A stretch of 29,237 nucleotides of DNA, from assembly GCA_028823435.1 (NCBI GenBank), contig JAPKBK010000001.1, forward strand, positions 1 to 29,237. Reading direction: 5' to 3'. Positions 1 to 7,299 of this stretch are shown here, piece by piece; the stretch's first letter is position 1, and each line of letters begins with the position of its first letter. Source of the DNA: Flavobacteriales bacterium (GTDB lineage Bacteria; Bacteroidota; Bacteroidia; Flavobacteriales_D; Sanyastnellaceae). The notes beneath the pieces are model-generated. The model saw nothing but the letters and a program-made list of their open reading frames with translations, made no database searches and was not told the origin of the DNA. Made by a program: the position numbers and the translations under genes.

Positions 1-143
1 TGGGAGCCCCAAAAAATAAGAAGATGACAGAGGAAAAAGCGGCATCTAAAGCAGATGCAATGGCCTCATTAAAATCTTCAAGAATACCTTCAGAAGAAGA
101 AGTTCTCTCACACAAAAAGCAAACGGTTGGAGCCGGAGCTTAA
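1..143 (+). CDS. C-terminal fragment of an unidentified protein (5' end outside window)
   Basis: The frame beginning at base 3 is open from the window edge to a TAA at 141-143. It encodes a polar, lysine-, glutamate- and serine-rich tail ending QTVGAGA. The stop lies 17 bases inside the next gene if that gene uses its TTG start at 127, which suggests co-transcription with the ATP synthase genes. In related Flavobacteriales a bactofilin (polymer-forming cytoskeletal protein) often precedes atpZ, and bactofilins carry disordered tails like this. No diagnostic domain is visible here, so that identity is only a guess. An ATG at 24 could also begin a very short peptide, but the open frame runs further upstream. 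Confidence 0.5.
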   Translation, partial: GAPKNKKMTEEKAASKADAMASLKSSRIPSEEEVLSHKKQTVGAGA

Positions 144-369
144 TCCCCCACAACCCAAGTCAACCCCTAGGTTAAAAGCCACCAAAACCGCTTTGCGCTT
201 TGCGGGTATCGGAACAACGCTGGCTTCAGCCATCGGCCTAGGCGCCATTGGGGGCAGGCAAATAGACGATCACTTCCAGCTTGATAAACCACTCGGAACG
301 GCTGCGGGCGCCATACTGGGTTTGGCATTAGGGATGTGGTCAGTCCTCAGAAATATTCAGACAAAATAA
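127..369 (+). CDS. atpZ: AtpZ/AtpI-family small membrane protein of ATP synthase
   Basis: An 80-residue protein with two hydrophobic segments (about residues 25-45 and 55-73) joined by a short loop GGRQIDDHFQLDKP, then a glycine-rich second helix ending near an Arg. This layout (Gly-rich helix, conserved Asp, Pro, second Gly-rich helix) is characteristic of the AtpZ/AtpI group encoded ahead of F-type ATP synthase genes. Members are thought to assist c-ring assembly or cation supply. The only available start before the first helix is TTG at 127; no in-frame ATG or GTG lies nearby and a stop lies at 70-72. It sits four bases before the next gene, so it is probably the first ATP synthase-related gene of the operon. 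Confidence 0.75.
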   Translation: MEPELNPPQPKSTPRLKATKTALRFAGIGTTLASAIGLGAIGGRQIDDHFQLDKPLGTAAGAILGLALGMWSVLRNIQTK

Positions 370-373
370 AATC

Positions 374-742
374 ATGAATAGATTTATTATTAAAACACTG
401 ATTGTTTCTGTTTTATGCATGGCGATAGGGCACCTTCTTCCTTTTTTTTCTGACATGGCACACCAACCCATTTGGTTTTTAACAATCGCCTTCTATGTCT
501 TGCTTACAATTTTGCTAAGAACCTGGGTCGCGAAATCACAAAAAGGGTCTGCAATAAAATTTTCAACGGCAGTCATTGGAACAACGACAGCTAAAATGCT
601 ACTCACCCTTGTGATTATCACAACCTATCTTGTGTCTCAATTGCCGCACCGAGAGCTGTTTGTGTTTGGGGTATTTGGGGTATTTGTTGCCTTTTCGGTC
701 CTGTTTGTGATTGATGTTCAACAGTTAATTAAGGGGGGATGA
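374..742 (+). CDS. AtpI-like four-helix membrane protein of unknown function
   Basis: A 122-residue, strongly hydrophobic protein with about four membrane segments (roughly residues 5-25, 33-50, 68-88 and 93-114) and almost no soluble domain. I recognise no catalytic motif. Its place between atpZ and atpB is where AtpI (ATP synthase subunit I) sits in many bacteria, and its size fits. A role in assembling the membrane F0 sector is therefore the best inference, but sequence alone does not prove it. The start ATG at 374 follows the atpZ stop by four bases. The stop overlaps an ATG at 739 (ATGA), which could couple it to the atpB reading frame. Confidence 0.6.
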   Translation: MNRFIIKTLIVSVLCMAIGHLLPFFSDMAHQPIWFLTIAFYVLLTILLRTWVAKSQKGSAIKFSTAVIGTTTAKMLLTLVIITTYLVSQLPHRELFVFGVFGVFVAFSVLFVIDVQQLIKGG

Positions 743-819
743 AAGAAAAGTTATATTCTTCCATTTATTACACACTTAATATTCGTACTTTTGCCTCGTT
801 TTTTGAACAGATTTATAGC

Positions 820-1965
820 ATGATAACTGAGTTCGCCAAACGATTTGCAATTACCGCTCTTATAATAATAGGAGGGGTAAGTTTCGTTGCCGCTCAAACC
901 GAGGGGCATGGCGAGGTTGATGACCACAATCACTCAAATCACGACACCCACGACACCCACGATGCGGGTCACAACTCACTAGACGATGGGGAGCACGGTG
1001 ACTTTGTTGCCAAAGACTTCATTATCCCTCACATCGCGGATGCGAATGAGATCCACTTTTTTGGTGACCACCACAGCGGTTTCAGCCTTCCCCTCCCTAT
1101 GATTTTTTACGTAGAGGGCAAGGGGTTTGATCTGTTTATGAGCTCAAAATTTCACGGTTCAGATGACGCCCTAACTGCGACAGGCCCTAATACAGGCACG
1201 GTCTATGTCAAGAATCCCGATACGGGAATAACCTCGGAGGGCGGAGAATCATTTTATGACATCTCTGTTACAAAGTCAGTGTTCGGGATGATGTTTATTA
1301 TGACCCTCTTGGTGCTTATGCTGAGGTCTATGGCAAAAAGCTACTCAAAACGCCCTGGTCAAGCTCCCAAAGGGCTTACAAATGTTCTTGAGCCCTTGGT
1401 TTTGTTTGTGAGAGACGACATCGCTGTGCCAATTATCGGAAAACACAAGGCGGGTAAATTTCTCCCATTCCTTCTTACAACATTCTTTTTCATAGTCGCA
1501 AGTAACCTGTTGGGTCTCATCCCTTTTATAGGTGGATTTAACATTACAGGAACAATTGGTGTGACTGTTGTGTTGGCGTTTGCCGTCTTCTTTATCTCGA
1601 CAGTGAATGGAAACAGAAATTACTGGGGTCACTTGTTTTGGCCTCCTGGTGTACCAAACCTTGTAAAACTACTCGTCGTTCCAATTGAAGTTTTTGGGAT
1701 GTTTCTAAAGCCCACAGTTCTAATGATTCGTTTGACAGCGAACATGACGGCAGGGCATATTATTATTTTGTCATTTGTCAGTTTGGTTTTTATTTTTAAC
1801 CAAAATTATGGAGAGATCGCTGGCTTCGGCATGGGTGTCTTCTCCACTTTATTTATGATTTTCATGTATTTCCTAGAGCTACTTGTAGCTTTCCTTCAAG
1901 CATACGTTTTCACACTTCTTGCGGCCATTTATTTTGCAGATGCAACGCAAGAGGCACACCATTGA
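820..1965 (+). CDS. atpB: F0F1 ATP synthase subunit a
   Basis: Subunit a forms the half-channels that carry protons to and from the c-ring. The signature FLKPTVLMIRLTANMTAGH near 1710-1760 contains the essential Arg in RLTANM, and five or more transmembrane helices follow an extended periplasmic N-terminus. I chose ATG 820 because it places a normal signal peptide at the N-terminus (basic MITEFAKRF, hydrophobic ITALIIIGGVSFVAA, then Q), giving 381 residues. An in-frame ATG at 739 overlaps the previous stop (ATGA) and would add 27 residues before the signal; it could be the true start if the genes are translationally coupled. After the signal comes a His/Asp-rich stretch (residues 30-59 hold eight His). 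The stop at 1963 is followed by four more in-frame stop codons. Confidence 0.96.
   Translation: MITEFAKRFAITALIIIGGVSFVAAQTEGHGEVDDHNHSNHDTHDTHDAGHNSLDDGEHGDFVAKDFIIPHIADANEIHFFGDHHSGFSLPLPMIFYVEGKGFDLFMSSKFHGSDDALTATGPNTGTVYVKNPDTGITSEGGESFYDISVTKSVFGMMFIMTLLVLMLRSMAKSYSKRPGQAPKGLTNVLEPLVLFVRDDIAVPIIGKHKAGKFLPFLLTTFFFIVASNLLGLIPFIGGFNITGTIGVTVVLAFAVFFISTVNGNRNYWGHLFWPPGVPNLVKLLVVPIEVFGMFLKPTVLMIRLTANMTAGHIIILSFVSLVFIFNQNYGEIAGFGMGVFSTLFMIFMYFLELLVAFLQAYVFTLLAAIYFADATQEAHH
940..957 (+). repeat. Two perfect 9-bp tandem copies (cacgacacc) in atpB
   Basis: The unit CACGACACC occurs twice in a row, with a partial third copy (CACGA) up to 962. It encodes His-Asp-Thr repeats in the histidine-rich periplasmic segment just after the predicted signal peptide of subunit a. 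Because the unit is a multiple of three, copy-number changes would keep the frame. Confidence 0.7.
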
Positions 1966-1995
1966 TAATAATAATAATTTAAAAAACAACCCATC

Positions 1996-2241
1996 ATGGA
2001 ATTGTTGACCATTCTTTTTGAAATTACTACTGGCCACGGACTCGCGGCTCTTGGAGCAGGAGTTGCTGCTATTGGCGCCGGAATCGGCGTTGGATTAATT
2101 GGTAAAGCGGCGTTGGAGTCAATGGCGCGTCAGCCAGAATCTTCAGACGACCTTCGTGCCAATATGATTCTTGCAGCTGCCCTCGTTGAGGGTGTTGCGC
2201 TCTTCGGAATCATTATTTGTCTACTTGTAGTCTTAGGCTAG
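1996..2241 (+). CDS. atpE: F0F1 ATP synthase subunit c
   Basis: The 81-residue proteolipid forms the rotating c-ring. Two Gly/Ala-rich helices are joined by the polar loop ARQPE (residues 44-48), which contacts the gamma/epsilon stalk. The ion-binding carboxylate is Glu65 in LVEGVALFG. Position 32, Gln in Na+-dependent rings, is Val, and position 66, Ser or Thr in Na+ rings, is Gly; this points to a proton-driven enzyme. It follows atpB by 30 bases of very A/T-rich sequence, the widest gap inside the operon, and precedes atpF by four bases. Confidence 0.97.
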   Translation: MELLTILFEITTGHGLAALGAGVAAIGAGIGVGLIGKAALESMARQPESSDDLRANMILAAALVEGVALFGIIICLLVVLG

Positions 2242-2245
2242 TCCG

Positions 2246-2743
2246 ATGGGAACGTTGTTAACACCCGCTTTCGGTACAGTATTTTGGGCAACCTTGTCTT
2301 TTTTGTTGGCGCTCTTTATTTTAAGAAAACTAGCTTGGGGACCAATCCTAAAGGCTTTACAAGATCGCGAAGAAAGCATACAAGAAGCGCTTCGCTCTGC
2401 CGACAAAGCACGCGAGGAAATGGCGAGCCTAAACTCGGACAACGACCGCTTGTTACAAGAGGCGAGAAGTACCCGAGACGCAATGCTTAAAGAATCTCGA
2501 GAAATGGCCAACAAGGTCGTCTCGGATGCAAGAGCAAAAGCTAAAGAAGAAGCCTCTAAAGAGGTAGAGTTAGCGCGCGAGGCAATACAAATTGAGCGAA
2601 AAGCGGCCATTGCCGAACTTAAAGCAGAGGTTGCGAAATTGTCTATTGATATTGCTGAACGCCTTCTTCGCGAAGAGCTTACAGATTCAGGCAAACAAAC
2701 AGCACTTGTTGATAAGCTCATCGATGAATCGACACTGAACTAA
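2246..2743 (+). CDS. atpF: F0F1 ATP synthase subunit b
   Basis: Subunit b is the peripheral stalk holding F1 to the membrane. The 165-residue protein has one N-terminal membrane helix (about residues 8-26, VFWATLSFLLALFILRKL) with the typical W-G-P-I-L-K-A-L continuation. A long charged alpha-helix rich in Ala, Glu, Lys and Arg follows and should form a coiled coil to the end. Length and layout match bacterial AtpF. Only one b-type gene is present, as expected for a non-photosynthetic bacterium with a homodimeric stalk. It is spaced four bases from both atpE and atpH, consistent with one polycistronic message. Confidence 0.96.
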   Translation: MGTLLTPAFGTVFWATLSFLLALFILRKLAWGPILKALQDREESIQEALRSADKAREEMASLNSDNDRLLQEARSTRDAMLKESREMANKVVSDARAKAKEEASKEVELAREAIQIERKAAIAELKAEVAKLSIDIAERLLREELTDSGKQTALVDKLIDESTLN

Positions 2744-2747
2744 TCAA

Positions 2748-3305
2748 ATGGCTAGTAAACGCGTAGCATCCAGATATGCCAAGGCACTCCTTGGTTTTGC
2801 TTCCGAAAGGAATGAACTAGATCTTGTCGAGTCAGAACTCCGCATGATCTCTTCATTGGTTGATGCGTCTCGAGAATTCGAACTTTTGCTTACAAGCCCT
2901 GTTGTAAAACCAAATAAAAAGAAGGAGATACTTAAGGCTATTTTTAAAGAAAGCTTGAGTGACCTAACATTTGGTTTTATTAATATTTTAGTAACGAAAG
3001 GCAGAGAAACAATTTTACCTACAATTGTAGCAGAAGCGCTTTCTCAATTACGTCTAATAAACAACATCCAGGCTGCGGAGGTGCGCTCTGCAACACCACT
3101 GGAATCGTCTTCTCGTGATAACATTTTGGCTGAAATAGCCAAAGTTCACGATGGAGTCATTGAACTAAAAGAAACGATCGATCCAGACCTCCTAGGAGGA
3201 TTTATCCTGAGAATGGATGACAAACAGATTGACGCTTCATTAAAGCGCCAGCTCAGCACGCTGCGCCGAAAACTATCAGAACACGATTACGAGCCTGAAT
3301 TTTAG
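2748..3305 (+). CDS. atpH: F1 ATP synthase subunit delta
   Basis: A 185-residue soluble protein that joins the top of F1 to the b stalk. The N-terminal six-helix domain begins SKRVASRYAKALLGFA, the typical delta/OSCP opening (RYAkALf). The C-terminal part carries DPDLLGGFILRMDDKQIDAS, the family signature (p.liGGfvirigd.viD.S). Length is normal for the family. It sits between atpF (4-base gap) and atpA (17-base gap). Confidence 0.96.
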   Translation: MASKRVASRYAKALLGFASERNELDLVESELRMISSLVDASREFELLLTSPVVKPNKKKEILKAIFKESLSDLTFGFINILVTKGRETILPTIVAEALSQLRLINNIQAAEVRSATPLESSSRDNILAEIAKVHDGVIELKETIDPDLLGGFILRMDDKQIDASLKRQLSTLRRKLSEHDYEPEF

Positions 3306-3322
3306 GCCTAAAAGAATCTCAA

Positions 3323-4900
3323 ATGGCTGAAATCAACCCAGCAGAAGTATCATCAATTCTACGTGAGCAATTGGCAGGAGTAAAATCTGCAGCTGAACTA
3401 GAAGAAGTCGGTACAATCCTTCAAGTAGGTGACGGAATTGCCCGTATCTACGGTCTTAGTAATGTCCAATCAGGAGAACTCATAGAGTTCGACAATGGCG
3501 TACGTGGTATTGTCCTCAATCTCGAGGAAGATAACGTGGGCGCCGTTTTGCTTGAGCCATCTAAAGACCTTAAGGAAGGAAGTTCAGTAAAAAGAACAGG
3601 AAGAATTGCATCCATAAAAGCCGGCGAAGGTCTTCTAGGACGTGTTGTCAATACGCTTGGAGAGCCAATTGACGGAAAGGGCCCTGTCACTGGGGATCTT
3701 TACGAAATGCCTATTGAGCGCAAGGCGCCAGGTGTAATATTCCGTCAACCGGTAGCCGAACCTCTTCAAACAGGAATTAAGGCGATTGACTCAATGATCC
3801 CTATCGGTCGAGGACAGCGTGAGCTTATCATAGGCGACCGTCAAACAGGTAAATCATCTGTTGCGCTTGACACGATTATCAATCAAAAGGAGTTTTATGA
3901 TGCGGGCGATCCAGTATTCTGTATTTATGTCGCTATTGGTCAAAAAGGATCAACGATTGCAGGAATCGTAAGCATGCTAGAGGAAGCCGGAGCAATGGCC
4001 TATACCGTCATTGTTGCAGCGACAGCGTCAGATCCAGCACCACTTCAGTTCTATGCGCCCTTTACAGGAGCGGCTGTGGGTGAATTCTTCCGTGATACAG
4101 GTCGTGCGGCTCTCGTTGTATATGATGATCTTTCTAAGCAAGCGGTAGCTTATCGCGAGGTGAGTCTTCTGCTACGTAGACCTCCGGGTCGTGAGGCATA
4201 CCCTGGAGATGTTTTCTACCTACACTCACGTCTGCTTGAAAGAGCGGCCAAAGTGATTGCCGTGGACAGTATCGCAAGGGAAATGAACGACCTTCCGGAA
4301 TCTTTAAAGTCAATTGTAAAAGGAGGTGGGTCACTAACGGCTCTTCCTATTATTGAAACGCAAGCCGGTGACGTAAGTGCATATATCCCAACGAACGTAA
4401 TTTCTATTACCGACGGACAAATATTCCTTGAGTCAAATCTTTTCCTTTCTGGAATTAGACCAGCAATTAATGTTGGAATCTCAGTAAGCCGCGTAGGTGG
4501 TAATGCTCAGATAAAATCAATGAAGAAGGTAAGTGGTACACTTAAACTAGACCAAGCTCAATATCGTGAATTAGAAGCATTTGCCAAGTTCGGTTCTGAC
4601 CTCGACGATGCTACAAAAGCGATTCTTGACAAGGGCGCCAGAAACGTTGAGATTCTGAAACAAGACCTTAACTCTCCACTCCCCGTAGAGGAGCAGGTGG
4701 CCATGGTTTACTGTGGTACCAAAGGACTTTTGATGAATGTTCCGATTAATAAGGTAAAGCAGTTTGAGCAAGATTACTTGGACTATTTAAGAGCGAAACA
4801 CTCAGACACGTTGAGCGCCTTGAAAAACGGAAAATACACAGATGCTGAAACAAGTGTTTTGGAGTCTGCTGCTGCTGAAATGACCGCTCAATACGCATAA
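3323..4900 (+). CDS. atpA: F1 ATP synthase subunit alpha
   Basis: The 525-residue non-catalytic nucleotide-binding subunit of F1. The N-terminal beta-barrel (about 25-95) is followed by the nucleotide-binding domain with Walker A GDRQTGKS at residues 171-178 and Walker B ALVVYDDL ending near residue 270. The alpha signature PAINVGISVSRVGGNAQ is near 380-400, and a C-terminal helical domain follows. Nothing is missing. The partner catalytic beta subunit (atpD) and epsilon (atpC) are not downstream here, so they must lie elsewhere in the genome, as is common in Bacteroidota. Confidence 0.98.
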   Translation: MAEINPAEVSSILREQLAGVKSAAELEEVGTILQVGDGIARIYGLSNVQSGELIEFDNGVRGIVLNLEEDNVGAVLLEPSKDLKEGSSVKRTGRIASIKAGEGLLGRVVNTLGEPIDGKGPVTGDLYEMPIERKAPGVIFRQPVAEPLQTGIKAIDSMIPIGRGQRELIIGDRQTGKSSVALDTIINQKEFYDAGDPVFCIYVAIGQKGSTIAGIVSMLEEAGAMAYTVIVAATASDPAPLQFYAPFTGAAVGEFFRDTGRAALVVYDDLSKQAVAYREVSLLLRRPPGREAYPGDVFYLHSRLLERAAKVIAVDSIAREMNDLPESLKSIVKGGGSLTALPIIETQAGDVSAYIPTNVISITDGQIFLESNLFLSGIRPAINVGISVSRVGGNAQIKSMKKVSGTLKLDQAQYRELEAFAKFGSDLDDATKAILDKGARNVEILKQDLNSPLPVEEQVAMVYCGTKGLLMNVPINKVKQFEQDYLDYLRAKHSDTLSALKNGKYTDAETSVLESAAAEMTAQYA

Positions 4901-4911
4901 TCTAGACGACT

Positions 4912-5799
4912 ATGGCTGGAGGATTAAAAGAAGTAAGAGAACGCATCGGTTCAGTTCAGAACACGATGCAAATCACATCTGCGATGAAGATGGTGTCTGC
5001 GGCAAAACTCCGCCGAGCTCAGAACGCGATAACACAGATGAGACCTTACGCAGAGAAAATCCAAGCGATACTGGCAAACGTTAGCGCATCCTTAGATTCT
5101 TCAGAAGGCGTATTCTCAAACAAAAGAGAGGTAAAAACCGCTTTGGTAATTGCGATTACTTCTAACAGAGGGCTTTGTGGAGGGTTTAACAACAACAGCA
5201 TGAAATTAGCACAAGCTGCAATCTCTAAGTATCGTTCAGAGGGAGCAAATGTTGTTGTATTGCCTTTGGGAAAGAAGGCAAACGAGTCTTTCTCGAGAGG
5301 TGGAAGTGAATTTGCGGAAGGTTTCGGGGACCATTCTTTAGCAGTGTTCGACAATCTAAATTTTGACACTGCTTCAGAGATAGCCCAAACCGTCATGGAC
5401 GGGTTCGTTTCAAAAAAGTGGGACGCTGTAGAGATTACATATAGCCAATTCAAAAACGCAGCAGTCCAAATCCCTACGCAAGAAGCATTCTTACCCCTGT
5501 TGCCGCTCGCCACCCCAGAAGACAACAAAACGGTTGAAATCGATTATATTTTCGAGCCAAATCTTCAGGAAATAGTTGAAAACATATTGCCAAGTGCACT
5601 TAAGACTCAACTTTACAAAGCGCTTTTAGACAGTAACGCAGCCGAGCATGGCGCGCGGATGACAGCCATGCATTCAGCAACAGAAAACGCGGGAGACCTG
5701 CTTCAGGATCTTAAGATCACGTACAATAAAGCACGTCAAACCTCTATTACGACAGAGATCCTTGAAATTGTCGCAGGATCAGAGGCGTTGGGAGGTTAA
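4912..5799 (+). CDS. atpG: F1 ATP synthase subunit gamma
   Basis: The central rotor shaft of F1, 295 residues. The N-terminal helix (MAGGLKEVRERIGSVQNTMQ) and the C-terminal helix around residues 250-290 (AMHSATENAGDLLQDL, then YNKARQTSITTEILEIVAG) are the two family-conserved segments that form the coiled-coil shaft; the Rossmann-like domain lies between, with SNRGLCGGFN near residue 85. It starts 11 bases after atpA and ends the ATP synthase run. The 60 bases that follow, before the kinase gene, hold only a weak imperfect hairpin and no convincing terminator. Confidence 0.98.
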   Translation: MAGGLKEVRERIGSVQNTMQITSAMKMVSAAKLRRAQNAITQMRPYAEKIQAILANVSASLDSSEGVFSNKREVKTALVIAITSNRGLCGGFNNNSMKLAQAAISKYRSEGANVVVLPLGKKANESFSRGGSEFAEGFGDHSLAVFDNLNFDTASEIAQTVMDGFVSKKWDAVEITYSQFKNAAVQIPTQEAFLPLLPLATPEDNKTVEIDYIFEPNLQEIVENILPSALKTQLYKALLDSNAAEHGARMTAMHSATENAGDLLQDLKITYNKARQTSITTEILEIVAGSEALGG

Positions 5800-5859
5800 A
5801 TAAGTCAAAAATCCGACCTTTTAATTTTTTGGCGCGATTTTAGTTACTAGATTACCCAT

Positions 5860-7299
5860 ATGGGCTTAAGATTTAGAATTTTTATCGGAATGCTTGCAGT
5901 TGTGTTGGTTGCTCTAGTAGCTACCGCAGTTGTTGCTTTCGACTTTTCCCAAAAACAAGAACTGGCCTATAACAGCCAGAGACTGTTAAGAAAAGAGGCT
6001 GCCTTAAGCAGAAGCTTAGACTATGTTCTCACAAGGCAGGGGGGAAGCCTTCCATCGGACAGTATTTCTATCGTTTTTACAGACCACATCTGTGAGTTGG
6101 CGGACGTCCACAGTCTCACGTTCAGCTTATATAGGCCAGACGGCGTTTTAGTGACCACATCAGCCTCGTTTGAGAACGAGAACCTTCAGCCTGACTTAGC
6201 GTTAGACCAGCGCCTGCTTGATAAGCTTAAATGGAAAGGGGACCGTGTTGTTGTGAAGGAAACGTTAGGCCCAAACGAAATAACACGTGTTCATTGGGTG
6301 GTGACGGCCGATGATGGAGCTCCCTTATTAATCGCGACTGCGAGATATAACCCGAGACCATTAACCCAAGGGGGCATCAAGCCTTTTCTAAACCGATTGG
6401 CTCCAGTTTATTTGTTTCTATTTCTAGGCGCGATGCTCATCGCATATCTCATCGTTCAGTCAATCCTCAGGCCGCTTCATCGGTTAAGGTTAGAGATGGC
6501 ACAAGTAGACCCCCTAGGCAACACAACGTCCTTAGATCACAAATGGAATGACGAAGTAGGCGAACTTGTAGATCAGTATAACGCACTCCTTTCTAAGCTT
6601 AGAGAAAGCCTGGTTAGCAGGGCAAAAGATGAACGAGAGGGTGCCTGGAGAGAGATGGCACAACAAGTTGCCCATGAGATAAAAAACCCACTCACACCTC
6701 TCAAGCTGGGCATTCAGCAGCTTGAACGCGCATGGAACGACAAGGCTGATGACTTTCCGGATAGATTGAAACGGTTTTCTGCGACAGCAATATCTCAAAT
6801 AGATGTTCTTGCAACGATTGCAGAAGACTTTGCACTCCTTGCAGTCGTTCGTGAGGCCGAAATAATCTCAGTTGACTTAAACAATGTCGTCAATAACGCG
6901 GCTCACCTATACGGGGAAGAATGTGTTCTTGTAGAAAGTCAATCACACAAGATCCTGGTCGAGGGTGACGCCAGCCGCCTGATGCGCGCCTTCAATAATC
7001 TTATTGCCAATGCACTTGATTCGATGTACGATGCGAAATCAAAGGAGCCCATTAAAGTTGAGATTACAGAGGATGAAGATTTTGCGATTGTCAAGGTTAT
7101 CGATACAGGCATAGGGATTCCGCCCGAGAAGATGGCGCGTATTTTTGAGCCCAGATTCACAACAAAAACGCATGGCTTAGGCTTAGGCCTAGCGATGGTT
7201 AAAAGCATTGTTGAGCAATCAAAAGGCGAGGTGTCAGTGGTGTCAAAAGAAGGCAAGGGCGCCACCTTTACCATTAAGCTTTTAAAAGCCCGTAAATAA
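5860..7299 (+). CDS. NtrY-like membrane sensor histidine kinase (HAMP-HisKA-HATPase)
   Basis: A 479-residue membrane kinase. Helix 1 is about residues 6-28. An extracytoplasmic sensor loop of roughly 150 residues matches no domain I recognise. Helix 2 is about residues 183-202 (PVYLFLFLGAMLIAYLIVQS), followed by a HAMP linker. The phosphorylation motif HEIKNPLTP has its His at residue 272, and this form of the H-box is typical of NtrY relatives. The ATPase domain shows the N box around residues 378-386 (FNNLIANAL), G1 DTGIGIP from residue 415, the F box FEPRFTTK and G2 GLGLGLAM. All catalytic elements are intact. No response regulator is nearby, so its partner and signal are unknown. Its last 26 bases overlap the 3' end of the convergent cyclase-family gene. 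Confidence 0.9.
   Translation: MGLRFRIFIGMLAVVLVALVATAVVAFDFSQKQELAYNSQRLLRKEAALSRSLDYVLTRQGGSLPSDSISIVFTDHICELADVHSLTFSLYRPDGVLVTTSASFENENLQPDLALDQRLLDKLKWKGDRVVVKETLGPNEITRVHWVVTADDGAPLLIATARYNPRPLTQGGIKPFLNRLAPVYLFLFLGAMLIAYLIVQSILRPLHRLRLEMAQVDPLGNTTSLDHKWNDEVGELVDQYNALLSKLRESLVSRAKDEREGAWREMAQQVAHEIKNPLTPLKLGIQQLERAWNDKADDFPDRLKRFSATAISQIDVLATIAEDFALLAVVREAEIISVDLNNVVNNAAHLYGEECVLVESQSHKILVEGDASRLMRAFNNLIANALDSMYDAKSKEPIKVEITEDEDFAIVKVIDTGIGIPPEKMARIFEPRFTTKTHGLGLGLAMVKSIVEQSKGEVSVVSKEGKGATFTIKLLKARK

Noticed and set aside
2233..2721. Open frame of 162 codons on the minus strand across atpF
   Set aside because: It is the reverse of the Ala/Glu/Arg-rich subunit b helix, which yields Ser/Leu/Ala repeats by codon mirroring; not a gene.
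5046..5528. Open frame of 160 codons antisense to atpG
   Set aside because: It lies wholly inside a conserved subunit gamma gene and shows no domain or start context.
5800..5859. Possible terminator between atpG and the kinase gene
   Set aside because: AAAATC and GATTTT can pair, but only six bases plus a mismatched inner part, with no T-run after the stem; too weak to call.
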